The translations under genes and the position numbers were made by a program. A stretch of DNA of 64,000 nucleotides from W0P28-013 sp964570565 (GTDB lineage: Bacteria > Bacteroidota > Bacteroidia > Bacteroidales > Paludibacteraceae). The notes beneath the pieces were generated by a model. It saw only the letters and a list, made by a program, of their open reading frames with translations, was not told the origin of the DNA and did not search any database. This document shows, in pieces, positions 27,380-36,703 of the stretch (within the stretch, counting starts at the first letter, position 1; the number at the start of each line of letters is the position of its first letter). The stretch lies in the NCBI GenBank assembly GCA_964570565.1, contig CAZMYT010000001.1:186001-250000 (forward strand). Direction: 5' to 3'.

Positions 27380-28162
27380 ATGAAAAAACATTTTTTGACC
27401 CTATTAATGTTTGCTGTAGCAACATTAGGATTTACATCATGTGATCCAACAAATGGTGGTGATGATCCAAAACCAGAAGAAAAAGAGTATCGTTTGAAAA
27501 AACTATCATTCCTTTACAATTGGGATGGTATGGATGAAACCAAAGCTAAAGTAACTAGCTGGACGTACACTTATGATGCTCAAGGTCGTGTGACAAAAGT
27601 GGTTGAAACGGGTGAAGATTGGACTGAAGACATGATCTTAGATTATGGCACAGCTGGCCAAATCAACTTGGTACGTGAAGACTCTACTAAAAATCGTGTG
27701 TGGAAATTAAATGCAAATGGTTTAGTTTCAACTATTGAAAACATCTGGGGTGATGGTGGCAATGTTAACTTCGAATATGATGCTAATGGCATGCTATCGA
27801 AAATTTACGAAGATTATGGTACACCTGAATTGAAGTCAACATTTACCATCACTAATGGTAATGCAGTTTCCTTTACACGTGGCGATCGTACCAAAAACTT
27901 TACATTCTCTTCAGGCTTGAACACGGGCAAAATTTATCAAGTAATCAATGATAGCTTTATTGATGATTGGAAAGCTCATACAGGCTTATTTGGTGCGCCT
28001 TGCAAAAACTTGAATACTGAAGTAAAATGGTCAGATAAAGAATCAGTAACACAAATTACATTTGATTTTTACGATGATGGACGTGTAAAACGCTCAAAAC
28101 GTACCGATGGCCTTACTTGGTTTGAGTATTATGATTATGAATACGAAGAAATTGTGAAATAA
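27380..28162 (+). CDS. Lipoprotein with YD-like repeats (DUF4595-like)
   Basis: A 260-residue lipoprotein (Cys21, GFTSC) followed by an acidic, Gly/Pro-rich spacer. The rest is beta-rich with three or more RHS/YD-like units: YTYDAQGRVTKVVE, FEYDANGMLSKIYE and FDFYDDGRVKRSKR. Such DUF4595-like surface lipoproteins are common in Bacteroidota and I know of no proven function. It is the last gene of the operon, 51 bases after the transporter and just before a strong terminator. It may be a surface sugar-binding accessory in the place SusE/F proteins hold elsewhere. Confidence 0.75.
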   Translation: MKKHFLTLLMFAVATLGFTSCDPTNGGDDPKPEEKEYRLKKLSFLYNWDGMDETKAKVTSWTYTYDAQGRVTKVVETGEDWTEDMILDYGTAGQINLVREDSTKNRVWKLNANGLVSTIENIWGDGGNVNFEYDANGMLSKIYEDYGTPELKSTFTITNGNAVSFTRGDRTKNFTFSSGLNTGKIYQVINDSFIDDWKAHTGLFGAPCKNLNTEVKWSDKESVTQITFDFYDDGRVKRSKRTDGLTWFEYYDYEYEEIVK

Positions 28163-28192
28163 GTTCTCAGTAATAGTTCATTCATAGTTGTG

Positions 28193-28230
28193 CTCCAACT
28201 TATTCGAAAGAATAGGTTGGAGTTTTTTTT
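28193..28230 (+). terminator. Terminator of the ribose-type operon
   Basis: A 13-bp stem CTCCAACTTATTC / GAATAGGTTGGAG (one wobble) with a GAAA tetraloop and eight Ts. Confidence 0.92.
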
Positions 28231-28306
28231 GTCCAGCATAATTTGCTTTTTTGAAAAAATTAATAAAAATTGGTATTTAGCTGGGTATTTCGAGTAGAAT
28301 TCTTTG

Positions 28307-28314
28307 TATCTTTG
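28307..28314 (+). promoter_or_regulatory. -7 box for gpmI
   Basis: TATCTTTG fits the Bacteroidetes -7 consensus, 72 bases before the gpmI ATG. No exact -33 match at the right distance. Confidence 0.55.
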
Positions 28315-28386
28315 CAAGTTGGATGGGTATCATCCATTTAGAGCAATAAAATCAACAAAAATAAATAACTATAAACAACGAATTTT

Positions 28387-29910
28387 ATGTCAAAAAAAGC
28401 AGTTTTAATGATATTAGATGGCTGGGGTATTGGTGATAAAGCCAAAGATGATGTGATTTCACAAACACCTACGCCTTATTGGGATTCTTTGAACGCACAA
28501 TATCCACATTCTGAATTGCAAGCCTCTGGCGAAAACGTCGGTTTACCCGATGGTCAAATGGGTAATTCAGAAGTAGGGCACCTAAATATTGGTGCTGGTC
28601 GCGTCGTATATCAAGACTTAGTTAAAATTAACATCGCTTGCCGTAACAACTCTATTTTACAAAATCCAGAAATTATACGTGCCTATGAATATGCCAAAAA
28701 ACACGGATCAAAAATGCATTTCATTGGTCTTGTTTCCGATGGTGGCGTACATAGCTCGTTAGATCATTTGTACAAATTATGCGATATCGCTAAAGAGTAC
28801 GACATAGCTGATGCTTACGTGCATTGTTTCATGGATGGTCGTGATACTGACCCACGCAGCGGAAAAGGCTTTATTCAAGCACTCGAAAATCACTTACACA
28901 AAACAGGCGGAAAAATTGCGTCTATTGTTGGTCGTTATTATGCTATGGATCGCGATAAACGTTGGGAGCGTGTGAAAGTTGGTTACGATTTATTGGTGAA
29001 TGGCGTTGGCGAAGCTGCAACGGATATGGTGGCAGCTGTACAAAAATCGTACGATGCTGAGGTTACTGACGAATTTATTAAGCCAATTGTGCATGTGGAT
29101 GCTCAAGGTAATCCGGTAGCAAAAATTGAGGCCAACGATGTGGTTATTTTCTTCAATTATCGTAACGACCGTGCTAAAGAGTTAACCCTTGTATTAACTC
29201 AAAAAGATATGCCTGAATTTGGTATGCACACCTTGCCATTGCAATTTTTTTGCATGACTCCATACGATTCTTCATTTGAAGGCGTTTATGTATTATTCGA
29301 CAAAGATAATGTGATGAATACGCTTGGCGAAACTATTTCAAAAGCGGGATTAAAACAATTGCATATTGCAGAAACAGAGAAATACGCACATGTTACTTTC
29401 TTCTTCAATGGCGGACGTGAAGAACCGTTTACAGGTGAAGATCGTATTTTAATTCCATCACCTAAGGTGGCTACTTACGATTTGAAGCCAGAAATGAGCG
29501 CTTACGAAGTGGCTGACGCCTTGACTGCCGAATTAGAAAAACAAAAATTTGATTTTGTGGTGGTCAATTTTGCTAATGGCGATATGGTGGGCCATACTGG
29601 TGTGTATGAGGCTATTCAAACAGCTGTAAAAGCGATTGATGCGTGTGTCGAAAAAGTAGTAGAAACGGCAAAACGTAACGATTATGAATTAATTATTATT
29701 GCTGACCATGGTAATGCCGATCATGCTTTAAATGAAGACGGGTCTCCCAATACAGCCCATTCGTTAAATCCTGTTCCATTTGTATATGTGAGCAAAAACA
29801 AAGGGGCGGTGGTCGAAAATGGTATTTTAGCCGACGTGGCACCATCTATTTGTCATATTTTGGGTATTCAACAACCTGCTGATATGAGCGGTAAAAATCT
29901 TATTAAGTAA
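28387..29910 (+). CDS. gpmI: 2,3-bisphosphoglycerate-independent phosphoglycerate mutase
   Basis: Interconverts 3- and 2-phosphoglycerate in glycolysis using Mn2+. The 507 residues match the alkaline-phosphatase-superfamily iPGM: LMILDGWGIG with the metal Asp, the phosphoserine site GNSEVGHLNIGAGR, FMDGRDTDPRSG, NYRNDRAKE, and the C-terminal metal ligands GHTGVYEA and IADHGNADHAL. It starts 38 bases before the parvulin gene and may share its transcript with the envelope operon. Confidence 0.97.
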   Translation: MSKKAVLMILDGWGIGDKAKDDVISQTPTPYWDSLNAQYPHSELQASGENVGLPDGQMGNSEVGHLNIGAGRVVYQDLVKINIACRNNSILQNPEIIRAYEYAKKHGSKMHFIGLVSDGGVHSSLDHLYKLCDIAKEYDIADAYVHCFMDGRDTDPRSGKGFIQALENHLHKTGGKIASIVGRYYAMDRDKRWERVKVGYDLLVNGVGEAATDMVAAVQKSYDAEVTDEFIKPIVHVDAQGNPVAKIEANDVVIFFNYRNDRAKELTLVLTQKDMPEFGMHTLPLQFFCMTPYDSSFEGVYVLFDKDNVMNTLGETISKAGLKQLHIAETEKYAHVTFFFNGGREEPFTGEDRILIPSPKVATYDLKPEMSAYEVADALTAELEKQKFDFVVVNFANGDMVGHTGVYEAIQTAVKAIDACVEKVVETAKRNDYELIIIADHGNADHALNEDGSPNTAHSLNPVPFVYVSKNKGAVVENGILADVAPSICHILGIQQPADMSGKNLIK

Positions 29911-29948
29911 TTTTTAAATCAATCAAATAACGAACACTTATCTTTATT

Positions 29949-31895
29949 ATGAAAACAACAAAATTCTTTATCGGTTTATTGTTTTTTACCATGAGTTCTT
30001 TGGCGATGGCAGAAAAAAGCCCTGTGCTTATGACCATTGATGGTCATGATGTAACCAAAGCTGAATTTGAGTATATTTATCATAAGAACAACACCAATAA
30101 TGCTGTTGATAAAAAAACGCTCGATGAATACGTTGAATTGTTCAAGAATTTTAAACTGAAAGTCGTGGAAGCTCAGCATCGCGGTTTGGATACCTTGCCT
30201 GCATTTGTAAATGAGTTACGCGGTTACCGTAATCAATTAGCTAAACCTTATTTGACTGATATGTCGCTTGAGGATAAGTTATGTCGTGAAGCGTATGAGC
30301 ATTTGAAACAAGATGTGGAAGTAAGTCACATTTTGATTAAAATTAAAGAGAACCCAAGTCCAACCGATACTTTGGCTGCTTATCAAAAAGCATTGAGAGC
30401 ACGTAAACGTTTGATCGCAGAAGGTTTTGACAAAGTGGCTCCAGAAGTTTCTGATGATCCATCGGTAGCCCAAAATAAAGGGTATTTGGGATTTTTCACT
30501 GGCGGTATGTTGGTTTATCCATTCGAAAAAGCCATGTATGAATTGCCTGTTGGTGAAATTTCACAACCTGTACGTACGTTTTATGGTTATCACATAATCA
30601 AAGTACATAGCCGTCGTCCATCAAGAGGCCAAGTGCAAGTGTCTCATATTATTAAAGTCGTGAAAGCAGATGCTTCAGAAGCAGATAAAGAAAAAGCAAA
30701 AAAAGAAATAATGGCTATCTCAGCGCGTTTGAAAGCTGGCGAAGACTTTGAGAAAATTGCTCGTATGGAATCGGATGATAAAGGTTCTGCATCTCGTGGT
30801 GGCGAATTAACTTGGTTTGGAGTTGGTCGCATGGTACGTGAATTCGAAGATGCAGCATTTGCATTGACTACCAAAGGTCAAGTAAGTGAACCTGTACAAA
30901 CCGCTTTTGGCTGGCACATTATCCGATTGAATGATAAACGTGGTTTAGAACCATACGAGAAGAAAAAACCGGATCTTATTCGTGCTATGCAACGTGATGA
31001 ACGTGCATCAATGGGGCGTAAAGTGTTGGTTGACCGCTTGAAAAAAGAATATAATTATCAGGTTATTGATAAAGCCATGAAAGAAGTAACTGCTTTTATG
31101 ATGAGAACACAATACATTGATTCAACGTTTATCAAAAAGGCAGATTTGTTGAATAAGCCATTAGCTACATATGCTGATAAAACATTATATCAAAATGATT
31201 TGCTACGTTTTATTGCTTTAACAAGTCCTGATAAAAGCGAAGCGATGTTGATGTTGGCCGAAAAAATGGAACCATTTGTACAAGAGCAAATTTTGGCTTA
31301 TGAAGACACACAATTAGAAAAGAAATACGATGAGTTCCGCTTCTTGATGCAAGAATATCATGATGGAATTTTATTATTCGACGTCAGCAATACTGAAGTA
31401 TGGGAAAAAGCATCAAAAGATGTAGAAGGCTTAAAAGCTTATTTTGCACAGAATAAAGATCAATATGCTTGGCCAACGCCTCATTACAAAGGTCGTATTG
31501 TAGCTTGTAAAGATGCAGCTACTGCTAAAATGGTGAAAGCATTGTTGAAGAAATTACCAGCCGATTCAGTTGGTTCGTACCTCAATACACGCGTTAATAA
31601 CGATAGCGTAAAATTGGTAAAAACCGAAGTGGGTGTTTGGAAACAAGGTGACAATGCTTTGGTCGACAAATATGCATTTAAAGTGAAAAAAGCAGAAGTA
31701 ACTGTAGATGAGCAGTTCCCTGTTGTGGTAGTAGTGGGTAAAATGCTCAAAAATGGTCCAGAAGCCTATACCGATGTACGTGGTGCTGTTACGGCTGATT
31801 ATCAAAATGAATTGGATCGTTTATGGATTGAAAAATTACGTGCTAAATATCCGATAGTGGTGAATCAGGCCGTATTGAAAACTGTAAAAGAATAA
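29949..31895 (+). CDS. Periplasmic parvulin-type peptidyl-prolyl isomerase (two PPIase domains)
   Basis: Chaperone and prolyl isomerase for outer-membrane proteins in transit. A signal peptide (1-21) is followed by a SurA-N-like helical part, parvulin domain 1 (about 124-220, VSHILIKI ... GYLGFFTGG ... YGYHIIKVH), parvulin domain 2 (about 228-330, VSHIIKVV ... RGGELTWFG ... FGWHIIRL), and a long C-terminal helical region that includes a third, degenerate-looking SurA-like section. Its TAA overlaps the ATG of the next gene (TAATG), so translation is coupled. Confidence 0.9.
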   Translation: MKTTKFFIGLLFFTMSSLAMAEKSPVLMTIDGHDVTKAEFEYIYHKNNTNNAVDKKTLDEYVELFKNFKLKVVEAQHRGLDTLPAFVNELRGYRNQLAKPYLTDMSLEDKLCREAYEHLKQDVEVSHILIKIKENPSPTDTLAAYQKALRARKRLIAEGFDKVAPEVSDDPSVAQNKGYLGFFTGGMLVYPFEKAMYELPVGEISQPVRTFYGYHIIKVHSRRPSRGQVQVSHIIKVVKADASEADKEKAKKEIMAISARLKAGEDFEKIARMESDDKGSASRGGELTWFGVGRMVREFEDAAFALTTKGQVSEPVQTAFGWHIIRLNDKRGLEPYEKKKPDLIRAMQRDERASMGRKVLVDRLKKEYNYQVIDKAMKEVTAFMMRTQYIDSTFIKKADLLNKPLATYADKTLYQNDLLRFIALTSPDKSEAMLMLAEKMEPFVQEQILAYEDTQLEKKYDEFRFLMQEYHDGILLFDVSNTEVWEKASKDVEGLKAYFAQNKDQYAWPTPHYKGRIVACKDAATAKMVKALLKKLPADSVGSYLNTRVNNDSVKLVKTEVGVWKQGDNALVDKYAFKVKKAEVTVDEQFPVVVVVGKMLKNGPEAYTDVRGAVTADYQNELDRLWIEKLRAKYPIVVNQAVLKTVKE

Positions 31896-32752
31896 TGTTA
31901 GCATTCAAACATATTGCTTTAGGATGTGGTTTGTTGCTTGTGGTTGGTTCATGTCAACAACAAGCAGCTGACACTTCGCGTGAACCTATTTTAGAGGTGG
32001 AAGGTAAGTTTCTGTATCACGATGATCTCGATAAAATTATTCCCGAAGGAACCTCACGTGAAGATAGTACCAACTTAGCTGATGCGTATATTCGGAAATG
32101 GATTACCGACGTGTTGCTTTACGAAAATGCTAAACGTAATATTGCCAATGAAGACGTGGTAGAAGATTTGGTAGAAGAATATCGTAAATCATTGACTATT
32201 CACTATTACCAACAACGTTTGGTGGCACAGCGTTTAGCTGAACCTACTGACGAGGAAGTGGCAGCCTTCTACGAAAAACATACCGATCAATTCCTATTGG
32301 CAGAGAATATGTTGCGTGGCGTTTATTTAAAAGTGCCTTTGGCTTCGCCTAAAGTCGATCGCGTACGTGGCTATATGCGTAAAATAAACGAAAAATCGAT
32401 TCAACAGATAGAGCAATACAGTATTCAACATGCCGTGAGTTACGATTATTTTGTAGATAAATGGCTTTATCTGAACGATGTACTCAAAAAAATGCCATCG
32501 GCGATTCCTGATCAAGGAGCCTTTTTATCGAATACAAAATTTTACGAAACAAGAGATTCGGTATATACATATATGCTGAATATTACGGATTATCAATTGG
32601 CAGGTTCGCCAGCGCCATTAGAATTTGTTCAGGAAAAAGTGCGTACTATACTTTATAACCAACGTAAAATAGAGTATATCAAAAACTTTGAAACTGAACT
32701 TTATGAAGATGCTCAAAAAGATGGTGACATCACCTATTTTGGCGTAAAGTAA
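31895..32752 (+). CDS. SurA-like lipoprotein without a PPIase domain
   Basis: A 285-residue lipoprotein (Cys20, VVGSC). It keeps the N-terminal helical chaperone layout of SurA/PpiC proteins (YIRKWITDVLLYENA, then a helical YYQQRLVAQRLAEPTDEEV hinge), but the region that should be the parvulin domain lacks the GGxLGxF and GFHI motifs. It is therefore predicted to bind clients without isomerising them. It lies between two full parvulin genes with a one-base overlap upstream and 28 bases downstream, which suggests a three-part chaperone set. Confidence 0.8.
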   Translation: MLAFKHIALGCGLLLVVGSCQQQAADTSREPILEVEGKFLYHDDLDKIIPEGTSREDSTNLADAYIRKWITDVLLYENAKRNIANEDVVEDLVEEYRKSLTIHYYQQRLVAQRLAEPTDEEVAAFYEKHTDQFLLAENMLRGVYLKVPLASPKVDRVRGYMRKINEKSIQQIEQYSIQHAVSYDYFVDKWLYLNDVLKKMPSAIPDQGAFLSNTKFYETRDSVYTYMLNITDYQLAGSPAPLEFVQEKVRTILYNQRKIEYIKNFETELYEDAQKDGDITYFGVK

Positions 32753-32780
32753 CCATGTAACATGCAATACCTTTAAAATT

Positions 32781-34136
32781 ATGCAATTAAAAAAAATGTA
32801 TGGAGTTTTACTCCTTTGTTGTTCTGCTTTCTCGTTACAGGCTCAATCCAATATGATTGATGGCGTGGTATGGGTAGTGGGTGATAACGCTATTTTACGC
32901 TCTGAAGTCGAGGAACAACGCGTTCGTGCACAATATGAAGGTAATCGCATTCAAGGTGATCCATATTGTGTTATTCCTGAACAAATAGCGGTTCAAAAAC
33001 TATTTTTACACCAAGCTAAAATTGATAGTGTAGAAGCCAGCGCATCGCAAGTCGAATCGCAGTTAAATATGCGTATTGATCACATTTTGCGTGAGATTGG
33101 TTCGAAAGAAAAAATGGAGGAATATTTCAAGAAATCGACTACCGAAATCAAAGAAGAACTGCGTCAAACGATACAAGATCAAATGACAATTCAAATGGTT
33201 CAACAAAAACTGGTGGGCGATATTAAATTAACACCGAGCGAAGTTCGTCAATTCTATCAAACCCTTCCTGCTGATAGTATTCCCATGATTCCAGCCATGG
33301 TAGAGGTGCAAATAGTAACCATAGAACCTCCTATTCCGCTCGAAGATATTGAGGCTACCAAAAAACGCTTGCGCGAATTTGCCGATCGTGTGAATAATGG
33401 AACCGCTGATTTTTCATTGTTAGCCCGTTTGTATTCTGATGATACAGGAACCGCCACTAAAGGTGGTGAACTTGGCTTTTTTGGTCGAGGAACTATGGTT
33501 CCAGAATTTACCAATGCCGCTTTTGCGTTGCAGGAACCAGGTCAAGTATCGCGTGTTTTCGAAACCGAGTTTGGATTTCATATCGTACAACTCATCGAAA
33601 AACGTGGCGACCGAATTAATTGCCGACATATTCTATTACGTCCTCGCGTTTCGAGTGATATTAAGGTGAAAACCTTCATGAAACTCGATAGTGTTGCCAG
33701 TCTTATTCGTTCGGGCAAACAAACATTTGAGGCTGCTGCCACTCTAAATTCGTCTGATAAAAATACGCGTATGAATGGTGGTTTAATGACGAATGCTGCC
33801 ACAGGAACTACTAAATTTGAATATCAAGATTTACCGCAAGAGGTGGCCAAAGCGGTTTATAGTTTGAATGTGGGCGAAATCTCGGCTCCATTTTCGATGA
33901 TGAGCCAAGAACTTGGTCGTGAAGTGTACGCCTTTGTAAAAGTAAAATCAAAAATTGCTAATCACAAAGCTAATTTAACCGACGACTATCAACAATTGAA
34001 ACAGTATTGCCAAGCATTTAAAAGTCAGGAAATTATTCAAAAATGGGTAGAGCAAAAAATCAAAGAAACTTATATTTATATTGCTCCAGACTGGCAGAAT
34101 TGTGATTTCAAATATTCTAATTGGGTGAAAAAATAG
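32781..34136 (+). CDS. surA: SurA-like periplasmic chaperone/peptidyl-prolyl isomerase
   Basis: Main outer-membrane-protein chaperone candidate. Signal peptide (1-22), SurA N domain (VVWVVGDNAILRSEVEEQ, typical of SurA, to about 165), parvulin domain 1 (about 170-275, with TKGGELGFFGRG and FGFHIVQLIEKRGD), parvulin domain 2 (about 277-380, less conserved, RHILLRPR ... NGGLM), and a C-terminal helix returning to the N domain. The gene precedes the LPS-transport-like gene by seven bases. Confidence 0.92.
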   Translation: MQLKKMYGVLLLCCSAFSLQAQSNMIDGVVWVVGDNAILRSEVEEQRVRAQYEGNRIQGDPYCVIPEQIAVQKLFLHQAKIDSVEASASQVESQLNMRIDHILREIGSKEKMEEYFKKSTTEIKEELRQTIQDQMTIQMVQQKLVGDIKLTPSEVRQFYQTLPADSIPMIPAMVEVQIVTIEPPIPLEDIEATKKRLREFADRVNNGTADFSLLARLYSDDTGTATKGGELGFFGRGTMVPEFTNAAFALQEPGQVSRVFETEFGFHIVQLIEKRGDRINCRHILLRPRVSSDIKVKTFMKLDSVASLIRSGKQTFEAAATLNSSDKNTRMNGGLMTNAATGTTKFEYQDLPQEVAKAVYSLNVGEISAPFSMMSQELGREVYAFVKVKSKIANHKANLTDDYQQLKQYCQAFKSQEIIQKWVEQKIKETYIYIAPDWQNCDFKYSNWVKK

Positions 34137-34143
34137 GGTTTGA

Positions 34144-35991
34144 ATGGGAGTGAATCGATTGAAAATAGGGCTTTTTGCGATGCTAATGTTGGTTGGCGTG
34201 GGTGCGTTTGCACAAAATACCATGTTGCGACCTGCATCTGGTAAGTCTGGAGCCGTTATGAAGCCAAAACCAAAGGCACAACCTCCCAAAACCATTGCTC
34301 CATCAGCAGCCCAACCAACGGTTGTTCAACCAGCTTCCAATACCAAGAAAACCAGCGTTTTTTTGGAAAATGCCGAAACATTTAGCTACGACAAAGATTT
34401 GATGGCCGATGGCCAGTTACTCAAAGGTAATGTCCGTTTTCGTCACGACGATGCCTATTTGTATTGTGACAGTGCCTATTTTTTTGAAGAACGTAATTCG
34501 TTCAATGCTTATGGTCATGTGCGTATCGTGCAAGGTGATACGTTGTTTATTTATGGCGATGTTTTGTACTACGATGGTGATACAAAAATGGCTCGTTTAC
34601 GCAAGAATGTTCGCATGCATAACCGTACTGTTCGTTTAACCACCGATAGCTTAAATTATGATCGTGGCGCCAATGTTGGTTATTATTTTACGGGCGGTAA
34701 ACTCACCGATGCTACGAATACATTAACCTCAAAATTTGGTTACTATTATCCAGGATTGGAGATGGCATTGTTCAGAGGAAAAGTGCGGCTAACAAACCCT
34801 AACTTTGTGATGGATGCCGATACATTGAAGTATTTTACAGAAACTGATTTGGCGCAAATTCTTGGTCCTACTACAGTGCTTTATGAGAAGGAGACCACTA
34901 TTTATTCAGAAAAAGGGTGGTATGATACTAAAACCGAACAATCTGAATTGTTGTTGAATTCCCTCATAACCCATCAAGATGGCAAAACGTTGAAAGGCGA
35001 TACCATATTTTATGATAAGAAAAAAGGAATTGGACGGGCACATCATCATGTAGAGCTCGACGATACCGTGAAAAAAGTGTCACTTCGAGGTCATTATCTC
35101 TATTACAAAGAAGAAGGTGATGTGGCTTTGGCCAAGGATTCGGCATTGATGATTGACCATTCTACTGCCGATACGTTGTATTTGAATGCTGATACATTGT
35201 TTTCGTATGCCGTTGATTCGGTCGATAAAGTAGTGGAGGCATTTTACAATGTACGTGTCTTTAGAAAAGATGTACAAGCGGTATGCGATTCGGCACGCTA
35301 CGAAACGCGTGATTCCGTTTTGCACCTTATGAAAATGCCGATTTTATGGTCAGATAATCAGCAAATTACAGGCGATACTATTCGTATTTTTTCGGTAAAT
35401 GGAGCGGTTGAACGGTTGCAAATAATCAATTCTGCCTTTGTTTGTCAGCAAGAAGATTCTACGCGTTTTAACCAATTAGCAGGCAAAGAGATTACGGCTT
35501 ATGTGGCGGATGGCGAATTATATCGTGTGGATGTTCGTGGTAATGCACAATCGTTGTTCTTCCCACGCGAAGCAGATAGTACCATGATAGGTATGAACCA
35601 AACGGAAAGTAGTTTTCTGACGGTGTACTTGAAGAAACAAAAAATAGATCGCATTGTACTTTATCCTGCACCTACAGGTGTTATGACACCACTTGATCAG
35701 GTAACAGCGGAGTCCATGTATTTACCAAATTATTCGTGGCAGGTGGCTATTCGCCCCCAAAAATGGGAAGATGTTTTTGCGCGTCCAGTGAGAACTGTGG
35801 CAGCCACTTCTAAACGCCGTCGTCGTGCTACAGACAGTGAACCAAAGGAGACGACAGCGGAAGCGAATACGAACAAACCATCAGAAACTAATACAACACC
35901 AGTTTCATCTGGTGCATCATCGCGTCCATCGATGCCAAATATAGGTGGCTCTTCGAGCACTCTGAAAACTAATGCCCTAGGAGGAAAATAA
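34144..35991 (+). CDS. LptA/OstA-like LPS transport protein
   Basis: A 615-residue exported protein. After a signal peptide (1-23) and a Pro/Ala/Lys linker comes a long run of OstA-type beta-jellyroll units: LKGNVRFRHDDAYLYCDSAYF, FNAYGHVRIVQGDTLFIYGD, LYYDGDTKMARLRKNVRMH (each quoted in part). This is the OstA-like family of Bacteroidota, which carries LPS between the membranes. The last 80 residues are Arg/Thr/Ser-rich and probably disordered. Much longer than the about 185-residue E. coli LptA. Its stop overlaps the next start (TAATG). Confidence 0.88.
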   Translation: MGVNRLKIGLFAMLMLVGVGAFAQNTMLRPASGKSGAVMKPKPKAQPPKTIAPSAAQPTVVQPASNTKKTSVFLENAETFSYDKDLMADGQLLKGNVRFRHDDAYLYCDSAYFFEERNSFNAYGHVRIVQGDTLFIYGDVLYYDGDTKMARLRKNVRMHNRTVRLTTDSLNYDRGANVGYYFTGGKLTDATNTLTSKFGYYYPGLEMALFRGKVRLTNPNFVMDADTLKYFTETDLAQILGPTTVLYEKETTIYSEKGWYDTKTEQSELLLNSLITHQDGKTLKGDTIFYDKKKGIGRAHHHVELDDTVKKVSLRGHYLYYKEEGDVALAKDSALMIDHSTADTLYLNADTLFSYAVDSVDKVVEAFYNVRVFRKDVQAVCDSARYETRDSVLHLMKMPILWSDNQQITGDTIRIFSVNGAVERLQIINSAFVCQQEDSTRFNQLAGKEITAYVADGELYRVDVRGNAQSLFFPREADSTMIGMNQTESSFLTVYLKKQKIDRIVLYPAPTGVMTPLDQVTAESMYLPNYSWQVAIRPQKWEDVFARPVRTVAATSKRRRRATDSEPKETTAEANTNKPSETNTTPVSSGASSRPSMPNIGGSSSTLKTNALGGK

Positions 35992-36686
35992 TGAAACGAC
36001 CAGTAGTAGTTTTACAATACGATTTAACCGAGCAAACGTCTTTGGCCTTTGGCGAACAGTTGGCAGCAGGATTTAACTACGATTTACACAGTTTGACGAT
36101 TGGCGATGAAACCGAAGATAATGTAGTGCGATTAGGAGATGTGGCAGACGTTGTGGAACAATTAGATGCTTCGTTGTTGGTAGTTGAGCTGACAAACAAA
36201 CTGTCGGTGCAAACTTATTTAGATGCTTTTCGTGCTTTACGGATACCTTATTTGTTCGTTCGCGCTGGTCAAAAGCCTAATTTTGAAAAGGTGGCTTTAC
36301 CTATCTCTTTTTTGATTGAAGATAAAGAAAAAGGACCTTTTGCAGCTGCTTTTGGACGTTTTTTTAAATCGCAATTAATTATCTTCCAACCCAAAGATTA
36401 TGGAACTAAGGCATTGCAGAATATTGACGCAATTAAAACCTTATTGGACTCTTTTCAATTGAATTATGAAGTCCGTAAGGCGTCTAAAGATAGTAATGGT
36501 GTAGAACGTGAGGCCGCCAGTTGGGCCGCAAGTGGTGAGGCTGGATTGGTGTTGGTTTCCGCTTCGCGTGAATATGGTTTAGATGATTTGTTATTTGGTA
36601 GCAAGGAACGTAAAATGATAACACGTACCAATGTTCCCATTATGCTCATCAATCCACGTGGCGATTTATATACTTTATGTGATTAA
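35991..36686 (+). CDS. Universal stress protein-like protein
   Basis: A 231-residue cytoplasmic protein with no signal. It looks like a UspA-type alpha/beta fold, with PVVVLQYDL at the start and a C-terminal stretch ending in the small-domain segment LLFGSKERKMITRTNVPIMLINPRG, which is the usual Usp end. The ATP-binding glycines are only partly conserved. It is translationally coupled to the LptA-like gene, an odd place for a soluble stress protein, and may report on envelope state. Confidence 0.72.
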   Translation: MKRPVVVLQYDLTEQTSLAFGEQLAAGFNYDLHSLTIGDETEDNVVRLGDVADVVEQLDASLLVVELTNKLSVQTYLDAFRALRIPYLFVRAGQKPNFEKVALPISFLIEDKEKGPFAAAFGRFFKSQLIIFQPKDYGTKALQNIDAIKTLLDSFQLNYEVRKASKDSNGVEREAASWAASGEAGLVLVSASREYGLDDLLFGSKERKMITRTNVPIMLINPRGDLYTLCD

Positions 36687-36703
36687 TTTAAAACAAGATA
36701 GAT

